A stretch of 64,000 nucleotides of DNA, from NCBI GenBank assembly GCA_024710705.1, contig JANJUF010000018.1, positions 1 through 64,000 of the forward strand, read 5' to 3'. This DNA comes from Gemmatimonadaceae bacterium (lineage in GTDB: Bacteria; Gemmatimonadota; Gemmatimonadetes; Gemmatimonadales; Gemmatimonadaceae). Position 1 is the first letter of the stretch; the number at the start of each line of letters is the position of its first letter. This document shows, in pieces, positions 31,929 through 41,358 of this stretch. The translations under genes and the position numbers were made by a program. The notes beneath the pieces are model-generated. The model was not told the origin of the DNA. It worked only from the letters and a program-made list of their open reading frames with translations, and did not search any database.

Positions 31929-32704
31929 AGCGGCTTGCGGTCGTCGAGCGGGGCGAAGTTCGAGAGGAAGCGCAGTTCCTCCACGCTCAGGGACTGCATG
32001 CCCTGCGCGCTGATCTTGTCGAGGATGCGGTCCACTTCGTCGCGGGTGAGCTGGTGCACACCCTGCAGGTTGAGCGATTCCCTGCTGAGCCCGACGGCTT
32101 TCTTCACCGCCGCGGGCTCCACGGCGTTCACGCGGGCCTTGAACCGTCGCTGGGCCGAGTTGCGACCGAGCCACCAGAGGTAGATCCAGGCGCCGAGATA
32201 GCCACCGAGGTGGGCGAAGTGGGCCACGCCCCCGCCTCGCCCGCCGAAGCCGGCGTACAAGGCCAGCGCCGTCGTCACGAGCACCAGCACGCGGGCCTCG
32301 ACCGGCAGGATGCCCCAGATGTAGATCTTCTCGCGCGGCCAGAACATGGCGAAGGCGAGCATCACGCCGAACACGCCAGCCGAGGCGCCGATGACGGCCG
32401 CCCCCGGAGTGAACGCCAGCGAGGCCAGCGCCCCGGTGATGCCGCTGAGCAGGTACAGCGTGATGAAGCGCCGTTCCCCGAGCCGCGCTTCCACTCGCGA
32501 GCCGAAGAAGAAGAGCCCCAGCATGTTGAACAGGAGGTGCGTCAGCCCCCCATGCAGGAACATGTAGGTCACGATGGACCACGGCCGCACGATGACGAGG
32601 CGCGGGATGAACACCAGCAGCTCGAGGAGCGCCGGCGCGAGGAAGCCCTGCAACGCGAACATCGCCACGTTGGCGACGAGCAGGCGCGTCACCCACGGCG
32701 TCAT
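31916..32704 (-). CDS. Rhomboid-family intramembrane serine protease
   Basis: 262 residues with six membrane helices. Active-site elements are complete: HGGLTHLLFN (H56 and N60 of the oxyanion site), GASAG with Ser108 in helix four, and AHLGG with His165 in helix six. Rhomboids cut the membrane helices of other proteins. A cytoplasmic C-terminal tail of some 75 residues (from about 187) with LTRDEVDRILDKISAQGM is a helical extension of the kind seen in many environmental rhomboids. ATG 32704 start. Confidence 0.93.
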   Translation of the reverse strand: MTPWVTRLLVANVAMFALQGFLAPALLELLVFIPRLVIVRPWSIVTYMFLHGGLTHLLFNMLGLFFFGSRVEARLGERRFITLYLLSGITGALASLAFTPGAAVIGASAGVFGVMLAFAMFWPREKIYIWGILPVEARVLVLVTTALALYAGFGGRGGGVAHFAHLGGYLGAWIYLWWLGRNSAQRRFKARVNAVEPAAVKKAVGLSRESLNLQGVHQLTRDEVDRILDKISAQGMQSLSVEELRFLSNFAPLDDRKPLPPS

Positions 32705-32789
32705 CGGAGCACACCCATCAGGACGTCACCTTCAGGAACGGGGGGAAATGACAGGGACATCCGACGAAAGATAGTCGGCTGCCCTGGGC

Positions 32790-34784
32790 TCAGCGTGCCG
32801 CCGTCGGTAAGGCAAACGCGATGATGGAGTCGCCCGTTCCCCACACGTCGCCGCCACCGGCGGCGATCACGACGTACTGCCGGCCGTCGAACTCGTACGT
32901 CATGGGCGTGGCCTTCCCGCCCGCGGGCAAGTCGGACCGCCAGAGTTCGCGTCCGCTCCGCGCCTCGAAGGCGCGGATGGCGCGATCGATCGTTGCGCCG
33001 ATGAACACCACGCCGCCCGCGGTCACGATGGCGCCGCCGAGGGACACCGAGCCCCATTCCCGCGGCGTGTTGCCGCCATCGGGTGTGGGGAAGGTGCCCA
33101 GCGGCACGTTCCACGCGATCTCGCCGCTGCGCAGGCTCACGGCCACCAGCGTGCCGAACGGCGGCGGCGTGCACGGCAATCCACTCGGCCCGCGGATGAT
33201 TCGGCGACGCATCACCTGCCCGGTACCACGCATGCGCGTGAACTGGTCGCCGGTGCGGGAGGTGATCTCGCGCGCATCGCGCGCATTGAACTCGCGCTCG
33301 GGAATGAGTTGCACGAGCGCGGCGACGCGATTCACCGGGAGGATGGCGAGATCGTTGACCCGGTCCACCGCCACGCCGCCCCAGTGCGCGCCCCCGATGT
33401 TGGACGGCACCACCAGCGTGCCCTCGCGGCTCGGCGGGGTGAAGGGCCCCTCGTTGCGCAGTGGCGCAAGCAGCGCCGCACAGGCGGCGCGATCGGCGTC
33501 GGTGGGGCCCCAGGCATCGGCGGCCGTGAACGCAAGCGGAACGAGTGGCGGCGTACGCACCGTGAACGGCTGCGTCGGCCACGCCGTCTCGCCGACGATG
33601 CGACTGCGGGGCACGGCCCGTTCCTCGACGGGGAACACCGGCTCGCCCGTCTCCCGGTGGAGGACGAAGAGCATTCCGGTCTTGGTCGCCTGCACCACCA
33701 CCGGGATGTGGATCCCGTCGCGCACCACGTCCGCCAGCGCCGGTGGCGCGGCGTTGTCGTAGTCCCAGAGGTCGTGGTGCACGGTCTGGAAGTGCCAGGC
33801 CACCTCACCCGTGCGCGCGCGCAGCGCCACGATCGAGTTCGCGTAGCGATTGTCACCCGGACGGAGCCCCCCGAAATAATCCGGGGCCGCGCTGCCAGTC
33901 GGCACGAACACCAACCCCCGCGTCGGATCGGCCACGAGGACCGACCACGCGTTGGCTCCACCGGTACGTCGGGCCGAGTTTCGCTGCCAGCTCGAATCGC
34001 TGGGCGCGTCACCGCGCTGGGGAATCGGATCGAACGTCCAGCGCAATGCGCCGGTGCGGGCGTCGAAGGCGCGAATCTCGCCGCTGGCGGGATCCACGCG
34101 GGAGTTGTCGGCGATGGAGCTGCCGAGCACGAGCTGGTCGCCGATCACGAGTGGCGGCGAGGTTTGTTGGTACGAGGAAAACTCCGCGGGCGCGATGCGC
34201 AGTCCGCGGCGGAGGTTCACGCTGCCGTCGCGCCCGAAGCCCTCGCAGCGCGCGCCGGTGGCGGCATCGAGCGCGATGAGCCGCGCGTCAATCGTCGCCA
34301 CGAAGATGCGTCGGGCACAGCGACTCCCGGGAGCCGCGGTGGAGTCTACCCAGTACGACACGCCACGACTCGTGAAGTCGCCGTACCCCGCCTCCACGTC
34401 CACCTCGGCGTCGAAGCGCCAGCGCGCCTCGCCCGTGCCCGGGTGCAGGGCGATCACCCTGCCGAAGGGCGTACTGAGGTACAGGAGGCCATCCACCATC
34501 AGCGGCGTGGCCTCGAGCGACGGTGGGGCCCCGTTGCTGATCGTCACGCCGGCCTCGCCCGTGCGGAACTCCCAGGCGCGCGCCAAGCTGCCGACGTTCG
34601 CGGTGTCGATCTGCGCCAGCGGGGAGAAGCGCGAGCCCCCGGGATCGCGCCCATACGCGGGCCAATCGCCGGCGGCCTGCGCGATGAGTGAATGCGAGGC
34701 GCCGGCCACCGCGAGTGCCACCAACGGACCGACCACGGCCACGCGCCGAAGGGCGCGCTCGGAACGACGGGAGCGCATTCGCAT
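32790..34784 (-). CDS. PQQ-dependent dehydrogenase (quinoprotein), exported (paralogue of 12814-15015)
   Basis: 664 residues. A signal peptide or anchor lies at 13-36. The quinoprotein propeller opens with GDWPAYGRDPGGSRFSPL. VIALHPGTGEARWRF, HHDLWDYDNAAPPAL and LFVLHRETGEPVFPVEER match the earlier quinoprotein segment for segment, and the C-terminus carries AFEARSGRELWRSDLPAGG. No heme motif is present and no cytochrome gene is next to it, unlike the other copy. Substrate unknown. ATG 34784 or 34778. It is followed 85 bases later by the rhomboid gene on the same strand. Confidence 0.88.
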   Translation of the reverse strand: MRMRSRRSERALRRVAVVGPLVALAVAGASHSLIAQAAGDWPAYGRDPGGSRFSPLAQIDTANVGSLARAWEFRTGEAGVTISNGAPPSLEATPLMVDGLLYLSTPFGRVIALHPGTGEARWRFDAEVDVEAGYGDFTSRGVSYWVDSTAAPGSRCARRIFVATIDARLIALDAATGARCEGFGRDGSVNLRRGLRIAPAEFSSYQQTSPPLVIGDQLVLGSSIADNSRVDPASGEIRAFDARTGALRWTFDPIPQRGDAPSDSSWQRNSARRTGGANAWSVLVADPTRGLVFVPTGSAAPDYFGGLRPGDNRYANSIVALRARTGEVAWHFQTVHHDLWDYDNAAPPALADVVRDGIHIPVVVQATKTGMLFVLHRETGEPVFPVEERAVPRSRIVGETAWPTQPFTVRTPPLVPLAFTAADAWGPTDADRAACAALLAPLRNEGPFTPPSREGTLVVPSNIGGAHWGGVAVDRVNDLAILPVNRVAALVQLIPEREFNARDAREITSRTGDQFTRMRGTGQVMRRRIIRGPSGLPCTPPPFGTLVAVSLRSGEIAWNVPLGTFPTPDGGNTPREWGSVSLGGAIVTAGGVVFIGATIDRAIRAFEARSGRELWRSDLPAGGKATPMTYEFDGRQYVVIAAGGGDVWGTGDSIIAFALPTAAR

Positions 34785-34816
34785 TCCGCGAATGTGCGAC
34801 GGCCCCGCGCGATGCG

Positions 34817-35422
34817 CTACTGCCGGACCCAGGTGCTCCGGAAGTCGTGGGTGACTTCCCAGACCAGGTGCCCGACAAGGTCCCCGTAGGCATCCTCCGG
34901 GTCCTGGGCGCCCAAGACGGCCTGCCCATTCACGATGCTCACGGCACCCATCGTCTCACGGATCTGGGCACTGCGCGCCCATACCGTCGCCCCGGACTCA
35001 GCGGCCAGCATGCGGACAGTCAACGCGACGTCGGCTTCCACGGAGGCGCGCAGCCCTCCAAGGACGCTGACACGCGGTTTGAGGTCCGAGACCACGAGGT
35101 GGCCGGCGACCACGCTGCGCACGCCATGCGCCTCCCCCAGCCGCCGGGCCGCGGCGGCGTCCACCGGACCGGTGACCGTGCCAAGCTCGAGCACTTCGAT
35201 GCCAGGTTGTGCCTCGAGCATCGCCGCCAGGAAGCGCTGGGTGGCCAGCGGCGCGAGGGTACCGTTGGCACCTTCGGTGCTGAACGTCACGAGGCCGATG
35301 CGGACGTGCGGCTGGAGGGCCATCCGCGGGTCCACCAACGTGCGCGGACTGCGGCAACCCACGGCCGCGACAAGGAGCAGGGCAGCGACGAAAAGCGGGG
35401 CGTAGCGACGGCGCGGACGCAT
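34817..35422 (-). CDS. Lipoprotein, CsgG/TolB-N-like
   Basis: 201 residues from ATG 35422, which has GAGG seven bases upstream and directly precedes the signal. An upstream in-frame ATG at 35446 is less likely. The lipobox is AAVGC. The core, VRIGLVTFSTEGANGTLAPLATQRFLAAML followed by AAARRLGEAHGVRSVVAGHLVVSD, here described in parts, has the alternating strand-helix pattern of CsgG, FlgO and TolB N-terminal domains. The role is unknown; such lipoproteins sit on the periplasmic face of the outer membrane. Confidence 0.55.
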   Translation of the reverse strand: MRPRRRYAPLFVAALLLVAAVGCRSPRTLVDPRMALQPHVRIGLVTFSTEGANGTLAPLATQRFLAAMLEAQPGIEVLELGTVTGPVDAAAARRLGEAHGVRSVVAGHLVVSDLKPRVSVLGGLRASVEADVALTVRMLAAESGATVWARSAQIRETMGAVSIVNGQAVLGAQDPEDAYGDLVGHLVWEVTHDFRSTWVRQ

Positions 35423-35451
35423 GGAATGCCTCAGGCGAGGGGGCAACTAGA

Positions 35452-35494
35452 AGATGCGGCGCGTGTCGGCCTCAAGCCAGCACGCGCCGCATCT
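35452..35494 (-). terminator. 14-bp perfect hairpin downstream of the DUF4382 gene
   Basis: AGATGCGGCGCGTG (35452-35465) and CACGCGCCGCATCT (35481-35494) are perfect inverted copies with a 15-base loop that contains a smaller GGC/GCC stem. It begins 24 bases after the DUF4382 stop on that strand. There is no run of U, so it may be a weak terminator or an mRNA-stabilising hairpin before the next lipoprotein gene. Confidence 0.55.
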
Positions 35495-35517
35495 ACTACC
35501 CCAGACTGCCCATCAGG

Positions 35518-36147
35518 TCACGGCGTCGCGGGCGGGATGAATCCCTGCAGCACCGGCGTCATGACCCACTGGCCCGAGCCGCCGGCCATCTGGCCGAAGC
35601 TCTGCGCCACGTCGAAGTCCACCACCAGCGTGACCTTGCCGTCCGCGTCGATCACGAGCACGTCGCCCGGGAGGTTCACCTTGAGGCCCGACTGGGCGAA
35701 GCTGGGCATCGTGAGCGACCCACCCACGGTGGCACCCTCCGGCAGGCCGGCGTAGGTGGGCGAAGACGCATAGATGGTCGTCGCGCCCGCCTCACCCTCG
35801 ACCTCGATGTAGGCGCCGCTGATCACGAAGCGCAGCTGACCGTACTGACCTTCGGGGATCTCGACATCCTCGATCAGGGACAGCGTGGTGCCGACGAGCG
35901 TGAGCAGGTCGGTGGTCACGGGTTCGTCGCGCAGGATGATGCGGCCGCCATCGCTGTCCTCGTCGGCCTGGAGATAGATTTGGTCAATCGTCACGACGGC
36001 GGCGACGACGTCACCGGGGGCATCGGTCAGCAGCAGCGAGAGCTCGCCGGTGCGCAACGCCGTGGGGGAGTCGCAGGACACGGCGGTCAACGTGGCCAGG
36101 GCCACGGTGAGTGCGGCGCCGACGGTTCGGCGGAGCGGTGCGAACAT
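35518..36147 (-). CDS. DUF4382 lipoprotein
   Basis: 209 residues. The lipobox LTAVSC is at about 20-25. The DUF4382 pattern follows: GELSLLLTDAPGDVVAAVVT near the start (LLTDAPGD is the key motif), VTTDLLTL, a segment IPEGQYGQLRFVI, and a later LVVDFDVAQSF. The family is a predicted beta-sandwich on the cell surface with no known activity. ATG 36147. A strong hairpin follows the stop. Confidence 0.82.
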   Translation of the reverse strand: MFAPLRRTVGAALTVALATLTAVSCDSPTALRTGELSLLLTDAPGDVVAAVVTIDQIYLQADEDSDGGRIILRDEPVTTDLLTLVGTTLSLIEDVEIPEGQYGQLRFVISGAYIEVEGEAGATTIYASSPTYAGLPEGATVGGSLTMPSFAQSGLKVNLPGDVLVIDADGKVTLVVDFDVAQSFGQMAGGSGQWVMTPVLQGFIPPATP

Positions 36148-36231
36148 TGGGATCTCCTGAATCAGTGACAGGCCGGCGCGATACGCTGGCCCTTACGGAA
36201 GGGACCGCAGCGTTCGCCCGGCGCGTCACAT

Positions 36232-36246
36232 CGGGTCTCGGACCCG
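36232..36246. repeat. Small hairpin CGGGTC/GACCCG at the end of the hybrid kinase gene
   Basis: Perfect 6-bp stem with a TCG loop immediately after the hybrid kinase stop (minus strand, 36250-36248) and 85 bases upstream of the DUF4382 start. Short and without a U tract; a terminator role is possible. Confidence 0.3.
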
Positions 36247-36247
36247 G

Positions 36248-38971
36248 TCAGCCCCGTCCGGCGAGCACCCCTCGGATGGTGGTCAGGAGGGCTTCCGCCG
36301 TGAACGGCTTGGAGATGAAGTACTCGGCGCCGGTGTCGAGCAGGCGCCCGGCCCCCTCGTCAGGGACGTAGCCACTGGAGACGACGATGGGGAGATCCGG
36401 TGAGAGCGCCCGGAGCGCCTTGATGGTCGCGGGACCATCCATGATGGGCATCGACACGTCCGTGATGACCGCCGCCACGCGGTCGCGGTGTTCGCGATAG
36501 GTAGCCAGCGCCGCCTGACCATTCTCCGCGAGCAGCACTTGGTAGCCGTTGCGGGTCAGGATTCGCTCGGCGACCGAGCGAATGGCGGGCTCATCGTCCA
36601 CCACGAGGATCAGCTCACCCTCGCCGGCGGGAAGCTGCCGCGGCTTGGCGGCGACCGGCGAGAGCTTGGTGTCGTCCACCAGCTCCGGGAAATAGCAGGA
36701 GAAGGTGCTGCCGAGTCCGGGCGTGCTGGTGAGCTGCACCGTACCGCCGTGGCCGCGCACGATGCTCATCACGGTCGAGAGGCCCAGCCCGGTTCCCTTC
36801 CCCACTCCCTTGGTGGTGAAGAAGGGTTCGAAGACCATCTGCTGCACCTGCGGCGACATGCCTTCGCCGTCGTCCTGCACGCTGACGACGAGGTAGCGTC
36901 CGGCCGCGACCCCCAGCGCCTGCATCTCGTGCGGCTCGTCCACGGTGCGCCGCTGCAACGTGAGCCGCAGCCGCCCGCCGTCGGGCATCGCATCGCGGGC
37001 GTTCACGACGAGGTTGAGCAGCACCTGGTGCAGCTGCGTGCCGTCGCCCAGCACGAGGCAGGACGTCGTCTCGACGTGGGATTCAAGGGTGATGCTCTTC
37101 GGGAAGGTGTCGCGCACGAGCACTTCGATGTCGCGGAGCGTGCCGCAGAGATCTACCGGCTCACGGCGGCCATCGAGCCCGCGGGCGAAGGTCAGCACCT
37201 GGCGCACGAGATCGGCGCCGCGTCGCACGTTGCCCTCCAGCGAGGTGACGAGGTCGCGCCCGGACGGCCCGGCCAAGTCGCGCAGTAGCTCGAGCGACAT
37301 CATGATCGGTGCCAGGATGTTGTTGAGGTCGTGGGCGATGCCCCCGGCCAACGTGCCGATGCTCTCGAGTCGCTGGGCACGCAGGAACTGCTGCTCGAGG
37401 TTGCGGCGCTCGGTGATGTCGGTATTGATCGCGAGGATGGACTCCGGCTTCCCGGCATCGTCGCGCACGAGGGTCCAGCGGCACTCGGTGATGACCCGAC
37501 GGCCATCCTTTGTGACCTGCCGCAACGTGCCGAACCATTCGCCGCGGTCCAGCAGCGCATTCCGCGCATCGAGGAACTCTTCGGAGCGGTCGTTGATGAG
37601 CGTGTGGGCATTCTGTTCCAGCGCCTCGGCGGCGGTCCAGCCGTAGAGCCGCTCGGCACTCTTGTTCCAGTAGATGATGGTGTCGTCGAGCGCCCGCACG
37701 AGGATGGCGTCCTGGGCCTTGTCGAGCAGTGCCGCCTGCTGCTCGATGCGCCGCTCATTCCGCTTCCGCGCGGTGATGTCGCGGAAGTAGACCGCGAGGC
37801 CATCGCGGGTGGGGTAGGCCGAGACCTCGAACCAGGTGTTCAGGGGTGCGAAGAACTCGTGGAAGTGCACGGCCGTCTGTTCGGCGACGGCGCGCTCATA
37901 CTGCTGCTGGAACTGCGATCCGACGGCCTCCGGGAACTCCGTCCACACGGTCTTGCCGATGAGGTCGAGGGCGGTGCGTTGCAGCAGGCGTTCGCCTTCG
38001 CGGTTCAGGAAGGTCACACGCCAAGCGCGATCGAACATCAGCACTGCGTCGGAAATGCTCTCGAGTGTCTCGCGAAGGCGCTCGGCGAGCTCCCGGCGTC
38101 CCTCGCGGACGCGCCGCGCCTCGGTGATGTCCTGGAAGGCCCCCTGGATCCGGATGATCCTGCCGCCGTCGTCGCGCACGGCCTCGCCGATCGCCCGTAC
38201 CCACCGCCGGCGTCCAGTGGCGGTGACGAACTCCAACTCGAGGTCGAATCCCTCGCCGGCGGCGACGCAGCGATCGATGGCCGCGCGGATCACCGGACGG
38301 GATTCCGCCGCGTAGTACTCCACCGCTCGCGCCACATCCGGGGCCGTGCCGATGGGCTCTTCATGGATGCGGCACACCTCATCCGACCAGACGACATGAT
38401 TGGCCCCGAGCTCGTACCACCAACCGCCCAGCTGGGCGATCCTGCCGGCGATCTCCAGCAGGCTCGTCGTGCGCTCGAGCCGCCGATTGGCCTCCTCGAG
38501 CTGCAGCGACTTCTCCTCCAGCTTCCGGATCAGCGTCTCGCTGTAGACATGCATCGTCTCGCGCGGATCACCCGACGGCGCGCGCGGCAACCGTTCGGCC
38601 GGCACCACCCCGAGGACCTCGCGGATTCGGGCGAGCAGCGCGTCGGGTTCGGAGGGCTTGAGCAGGAATGCGTCGGCCCCGAGATCCATCGCCAACTGGG
38701 CGTCGCGCTCCTCGGTATAGGTGGCCGTGTAGACCACGAAGGGCACGCGCCGCAGCGTGGGATCGGCCTTCCAGTAGCGCAGGAGCGTGTACCCATCCAT
38801 CACCGGCATCAGGAGGTCGGACACCACGAGATCGGGTGTGCGGCTGCGCGCGACGATCAGTGCTTCGGCGCCGTGCCGGGCCTCATCCACGGTGAAGCCA
38901 GAGGCCGTCAGGAGGGCGCGGAGATAGTAGAGATTGTCCGCCTTGTCGTCGACGATGAGGACGCGTGTCAT
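36248..38971 (-). CDS. Hybrid histidine kinase (receiver-PAS-PAS-PAS-HisKA-HATPase-receiver)
   Basis: 907 residues, soluble. The N-terminal receiver (VLIVDDKADN, then LVVSDLLMPVMDG) is followed by a helical linker and three PAS domains: about 195-310, 330-430 and 445-530, the last two with DITARKRNERR and DITERRNLEQQ ends. The H-box GGIAHDLNNILA carries H547. Then come the ATPase domain (GVGKGTGLGLSTVMSI) and a C-terminal receiver (VVDDEPAIRSV, VITDVSMPIMDG). I start at ATG 38971, where the receiver begins; this overlaps the stop of the upstream receiver gene as ATGA. Last gene of a four-gene signalling operon. Confidence 0.92.
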   Translation of the reverse strand: MTRVLIVDDKADNLYYLRALLTASGFTVDEARHGAEALIVARSRTPDLVVSDLLMPVMDGYTLLRYWKADPTLRRVPFVVYTATYTEERDAQLAMDLGADAFLLKPSEPDALLARIREVLGVVPAERLPRAPSGDPRETMHVYSETLIRKLEEKSLQLEEANRRLERTTSLLEIAGRIAQLGGWWYELGANHVVWSDEVCRIHEEPIGTAPDVARAVEYYAAESRPVIRAAIDRCVAAGEGFDLELEFVTATGRRRWVRAIGEAVRDDGGRIIRIQGAFQDITEARRVREGRRELAERLRETLESISDAVLMFDRAWRVTFLNREGERLLQRTALDLIGKTVWTEFPEAVGSQFQQQYERAVAEQTAVHFHEFFAPLNTWFEVSAYPTRDGLAVYFRDITARKRNERRIEQQAALLDKAQDAILVRALDDTIIYWNKSAERLYGWTAAEALEQNAHTLINDRSEEFLDARNALLDRGEWFGTLRQVTKDGRRVITECRWTLVRDDAGKPESILAINTDITERRNLEQQFLRAQRLESIGTLAGGIAHDLNNILAPIMMSLELLRDLAGPSGRDLVTSLEGNVRRGADLVRQVLTFARGLDGRREPVDLCGTLRDIEVLVRDTFPKSITLESHVETTSCLVLGDGTQLHQVLLNLVVNARDAMPDGGRLRLTLQRRTVDEPHEMQALGVAAGRYLVVSVQDDGEGMSPQVQQMVFEPFFTTKGVGKGTGLGLSTVMSIVRGHGGTVQLTSTPGLGSTFSCYFPELVDDTKLSPVAAKPRQLPAGEGELILVVDDEPAIRSVAERILTRNGYQVLLAENGQAALATYREHRDRVAAVITDVSMPIMDGPATIKALRALSPDLPIVVSSGYVPDEGAGRLLDTGAEYFISKPFTAEALLTTIRGVLAGRG

Positions 38972-39360
38972 CCGGCCTGGGGCTCCGTCCGCGGCCAACC
39001 GCTCAAGCGTTCGACGGTGTGCACGAAGTGCTCCGGGTCAATCGGCTTCTCGATGTATCCGGTGCAGCCGGCCTCGAGCGAGCGCTCGCGGTCCCCAACC
39101 ATGGCGTAGGACGTGACCGCGATGATCGGCGTCTGCGCCAGCGCCGGCACGCTGCGGAGCGCACGGGCCACCGCGTAGCCGTCCATGGCCGGGAGCTGAA
39201 TGTCGAGCAGGATGCCGTCCGGCAGCTCGGCCGTGGCCGCCACGAGGCCCGCCGCACCATCCGGCGCGGCGCTCACGCGGTAGCCGTGCCGTTCCAGCAG
39301 GAACGTCGCGAGGTACCGGTTCTGCTCGTTGTCCTCGATGAGAAGCACGCGGCGTGTCAT
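38968..39360 (-). CDS. Single-domain response regulator (receiver only)
   Basis: 130 residues: a receiver with the acidic pair in LLIEDNEQN (E9, D10), acceptor Asp53 in LLDIQLPAMDG, T/S in VTSYAM and Lys in YIEKPID. There is no output domain, so it resembles DivK/CheY-type relay proteins that pass phosphate between kinases. ATG 39360 overlaps the upstream kinase TGA by one base, and its own stop overlaps the next start, so it is tightly coupled with kinases on both sides. Confidence 0.92.
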   Translation of the reverse strand: MTRRVLLIEDNEQNRYLATFLLERHGYRVSAAPDGAAGLVAATAELPDGILLDIQLPAMDGYAVARALRSVPALAQTPIIAVTSYAMVGDRERSLEAGCTGYIEKPIDPEHFVHTVERLSGWPRTEPQAG

Positions 39361-41342
39361 CAGGCGCCCTGGAGGTGCGTAGGAACGATCACGGTGAACG
39401 TGCTGCCGCGTCCAAGGGAACTCTTCACCTCGATCTCCCCGCCAAGCAAGTCTACCAGGCGACGCGAGATCGACAGGCCAAGGCCCGTTCCTTCGTGACG
39501 GCGCGCGAGCCCGGTGTCGAGCTGGCGGAAAGGAAGGAAGAGGACGGAGAGATCTTGCTCGGCGATGCCCGGACCCGTGTCGCAGACGTCGAAGCCGACC
39601 TGCGGCACCGCCTGCCCGTCCCGCACGAGGGCGGGAGCATCCCGGGCCGTGAGCGTCACCTCTCCCGACTCGGTGAACTTCACGGCGTTGGAGAGCAGGT
39701 TGAGCAGGACCTGCTCCAACCGACGCGGGTCGGTATGCAGGGTATCATCGCGCATCTGCGTCACGAGCCGCAGCCGGAGTCCCTTCCGATCGGCCTGGGG
39801 CCGCAGCGTGGCCATGATCCGCTCCAGCAGCGGCGCCAACGAGAAGGTCTCTGGCGCCATTTCCAGCTGGCCGGCCTCGATCTTCGACAGGTCGAGCACG
39901 TCGTTGATCAAGGCCAGCAGATGGCGCGCACTCCAGCGGACCATCTCCAGCTGTCGCGCCTGTTCGTCGTTGAGCGGCCCGGCAAGCTTCTGGAGCACGA
40001 TGCCCGTGAACCCGATGATGGAGTTGAGCGGCGTCCGCAACTCGTGCGACATCGTGGCGAGGAAGGCGGACTTCAGGCGGTCCGCCGACTCGGCACGTTC
40101 GAGGGCTGAACGCAGCTCGGCGGTGCGCTGTTCCACGCGCTGTTCGAGCCCGGTGTTCAGCTCGCGCAGCAAGCGCTCACTGCGCCGTCGCTCGGTCACG
40201 TCGTTGAGCGTCACGAAGGCCAGCCGTCGGGCCTCGGCCGTCTCCACCTGCGCGCCGGAGTAGCTGAAGATGCGCTCCCAGTCGGAATCGTGCCGGCGCA
40301 CGTGCACCTCGAAGCCCTCAAGGCGCTCGCCCCGGCGCACGCGCGCCAGGGGCCACTGCTCCGGTGGCAGCAAGCGGCCCTCGAGCGTGGACACCTCGAA
40401 GAACCGTGCAAACTCGCGCTGGTGTTGCCGGCCCTCTTCCGGGCGGTCGAAGCCGAGCATGCGCAGCGCAGCCGGGTTCCAGTGAAGGAACTCCCCGTCG
40501 GGATCGGCAATGATGAGGCCTTCGCTCAGGTTCTCGACCACGACCTTGAGCCGAGCCTCACTCTCGCGGAAGGCCGCTTCCACGCGCGTGCGCCCGATGG
40601 CCACGGCCGCCAGCTGCGTGGCGATGGTGATGAGATGTCGCTCCCGGCGTCGTGGCAACGCCGGGTGGCCGTAGTACATGGCAAAGGTGCCGGTGACCTT
40701 CCCGCCCGCGTCGAGGATCGGCGTGGACCAACAGGCAACGAGCCCGTGTGGCAGCGCGAAATCCTTGTACGCCGCCCACCGCGGATCGGTGGCGATGTCA
40801 CGCACGTACACCGGCGCTCGGGTGTAGGCGGCCGTCCCGCAGGATCCGGCCAGCGGGCCGATCGGCAACCCGTCAATCAGGTCCATGTACTCCTTCGGCA
40901 GGCTGGGCCCCGCCCCATGCCGCACCCGCTGGCCGTCGTCGTCGAGCAACAGCACCGAACACAGCATCCCCGGCGCATGCGACTCGATGAAGCGCACGAG
41001 GTCGTCCAGCGACTCGTGCAGCGGGCGTCCTTCGGCGACCGCCGCCAGGATCCGGTTCTGTCCCTCGAGCAAGGCCTCGCCAGCCGCGACCCGTACCAGG
41101 ATCCGGCGCAGCATCAGCAAGAGCAGGACCGCCGTGACGACGACGAAGAGCGCGCCCTTGTAGACGCTGAGCTGGACGAGGCGATCGGGATCGCGGACGA
41201 CGATGCCCAGCACGCGATCGGAGAGCAGGATCCAGAGCCCGGCGAAGACGGCGTATGCCGCGGCCGCCTCCCACGCGCGCCGACGCAGGCGCGCCGTCAG
41301 CACGCCCTGCACACGACCACGATCATCACGCGTTGGTGTCAC
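39360..41342 (-). CDS. Membrane sensor histidine kinase with GAF and PAS domains
   Basis: 660 residues. Two membrane helices (about 28-50 and 62-83) enclose a very short outside loop, so the sensing is probably internal. A GAF domain (about 105-240, GSCGTAAYTRAPVYVRDI) and a PAS domain (about 255-385, GLIIADPDGEFLHWNPAALR) come next, then a coiled coil, HisKA with H433 in LATMSHELRTPLNS, and the ATPase domain (LDTGLARRHEGTGLGLSISRR). No receiver of its own; the receiver gene directly downstream is the likely partner. Confidence 0.93.
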   Translation of the reverse strand: MTPTRDDRGRVQGVLTARLRRRAWEAAAAYAVFAGLWILLSDRVLGIVVRDPDRLVQLSVYKGALFVVVTAVLLLLMLRRILVRVAAGEALLEGQNRILAAVAEGRPLHESLDDLVRFIESHAPGMLCSVLLLDDDGQRVRHGAGPSLPKEYMDLIDGLPIGPLAGSCGTAAYTRAPVYVRDIATDPRWAAYKDFALPHGLVACWSTPILDAGGKVTGTFAMYYGHPALPRRRERHLITIATQLAAVAIGRTRVEAAFRESEARLKVVVENLSEGLIIADPDGEFLHWNPAALRMLGFDRPEEGRQHQREFARFFEVSTLEGRLLPPEQWPLARVRRGERLEGFEVHVRRHDSDWERIFSYSGAQVETAEARRLAFVTLNDVTERRRSERLLRELNTGLEQRVEQRTAELRSALERAESADRLKSAFLATMSHELRTPLNSIIGFTGIVLQKLAGPLNDEQARQLEMVRWSARHLLALINDVLDLSKIEAGQLEMAPETFSLAPLLERIMATLRPQADRKGLRLRLVTQMRDDTLHTDPRRLEQVLLNLLSNAVKFTESGEVTLTARDAPALVRDGQAVPQVGFDVCDTGPGIAEQDLSVLFLPFRQLDTGLARRHEGTGLGLSISRRLVDLLGGEIEVKSSLGRGSTFTVIVPTHLQGA

Positions 41343-41358
41343 CTGCCAAGCGCTCCCG

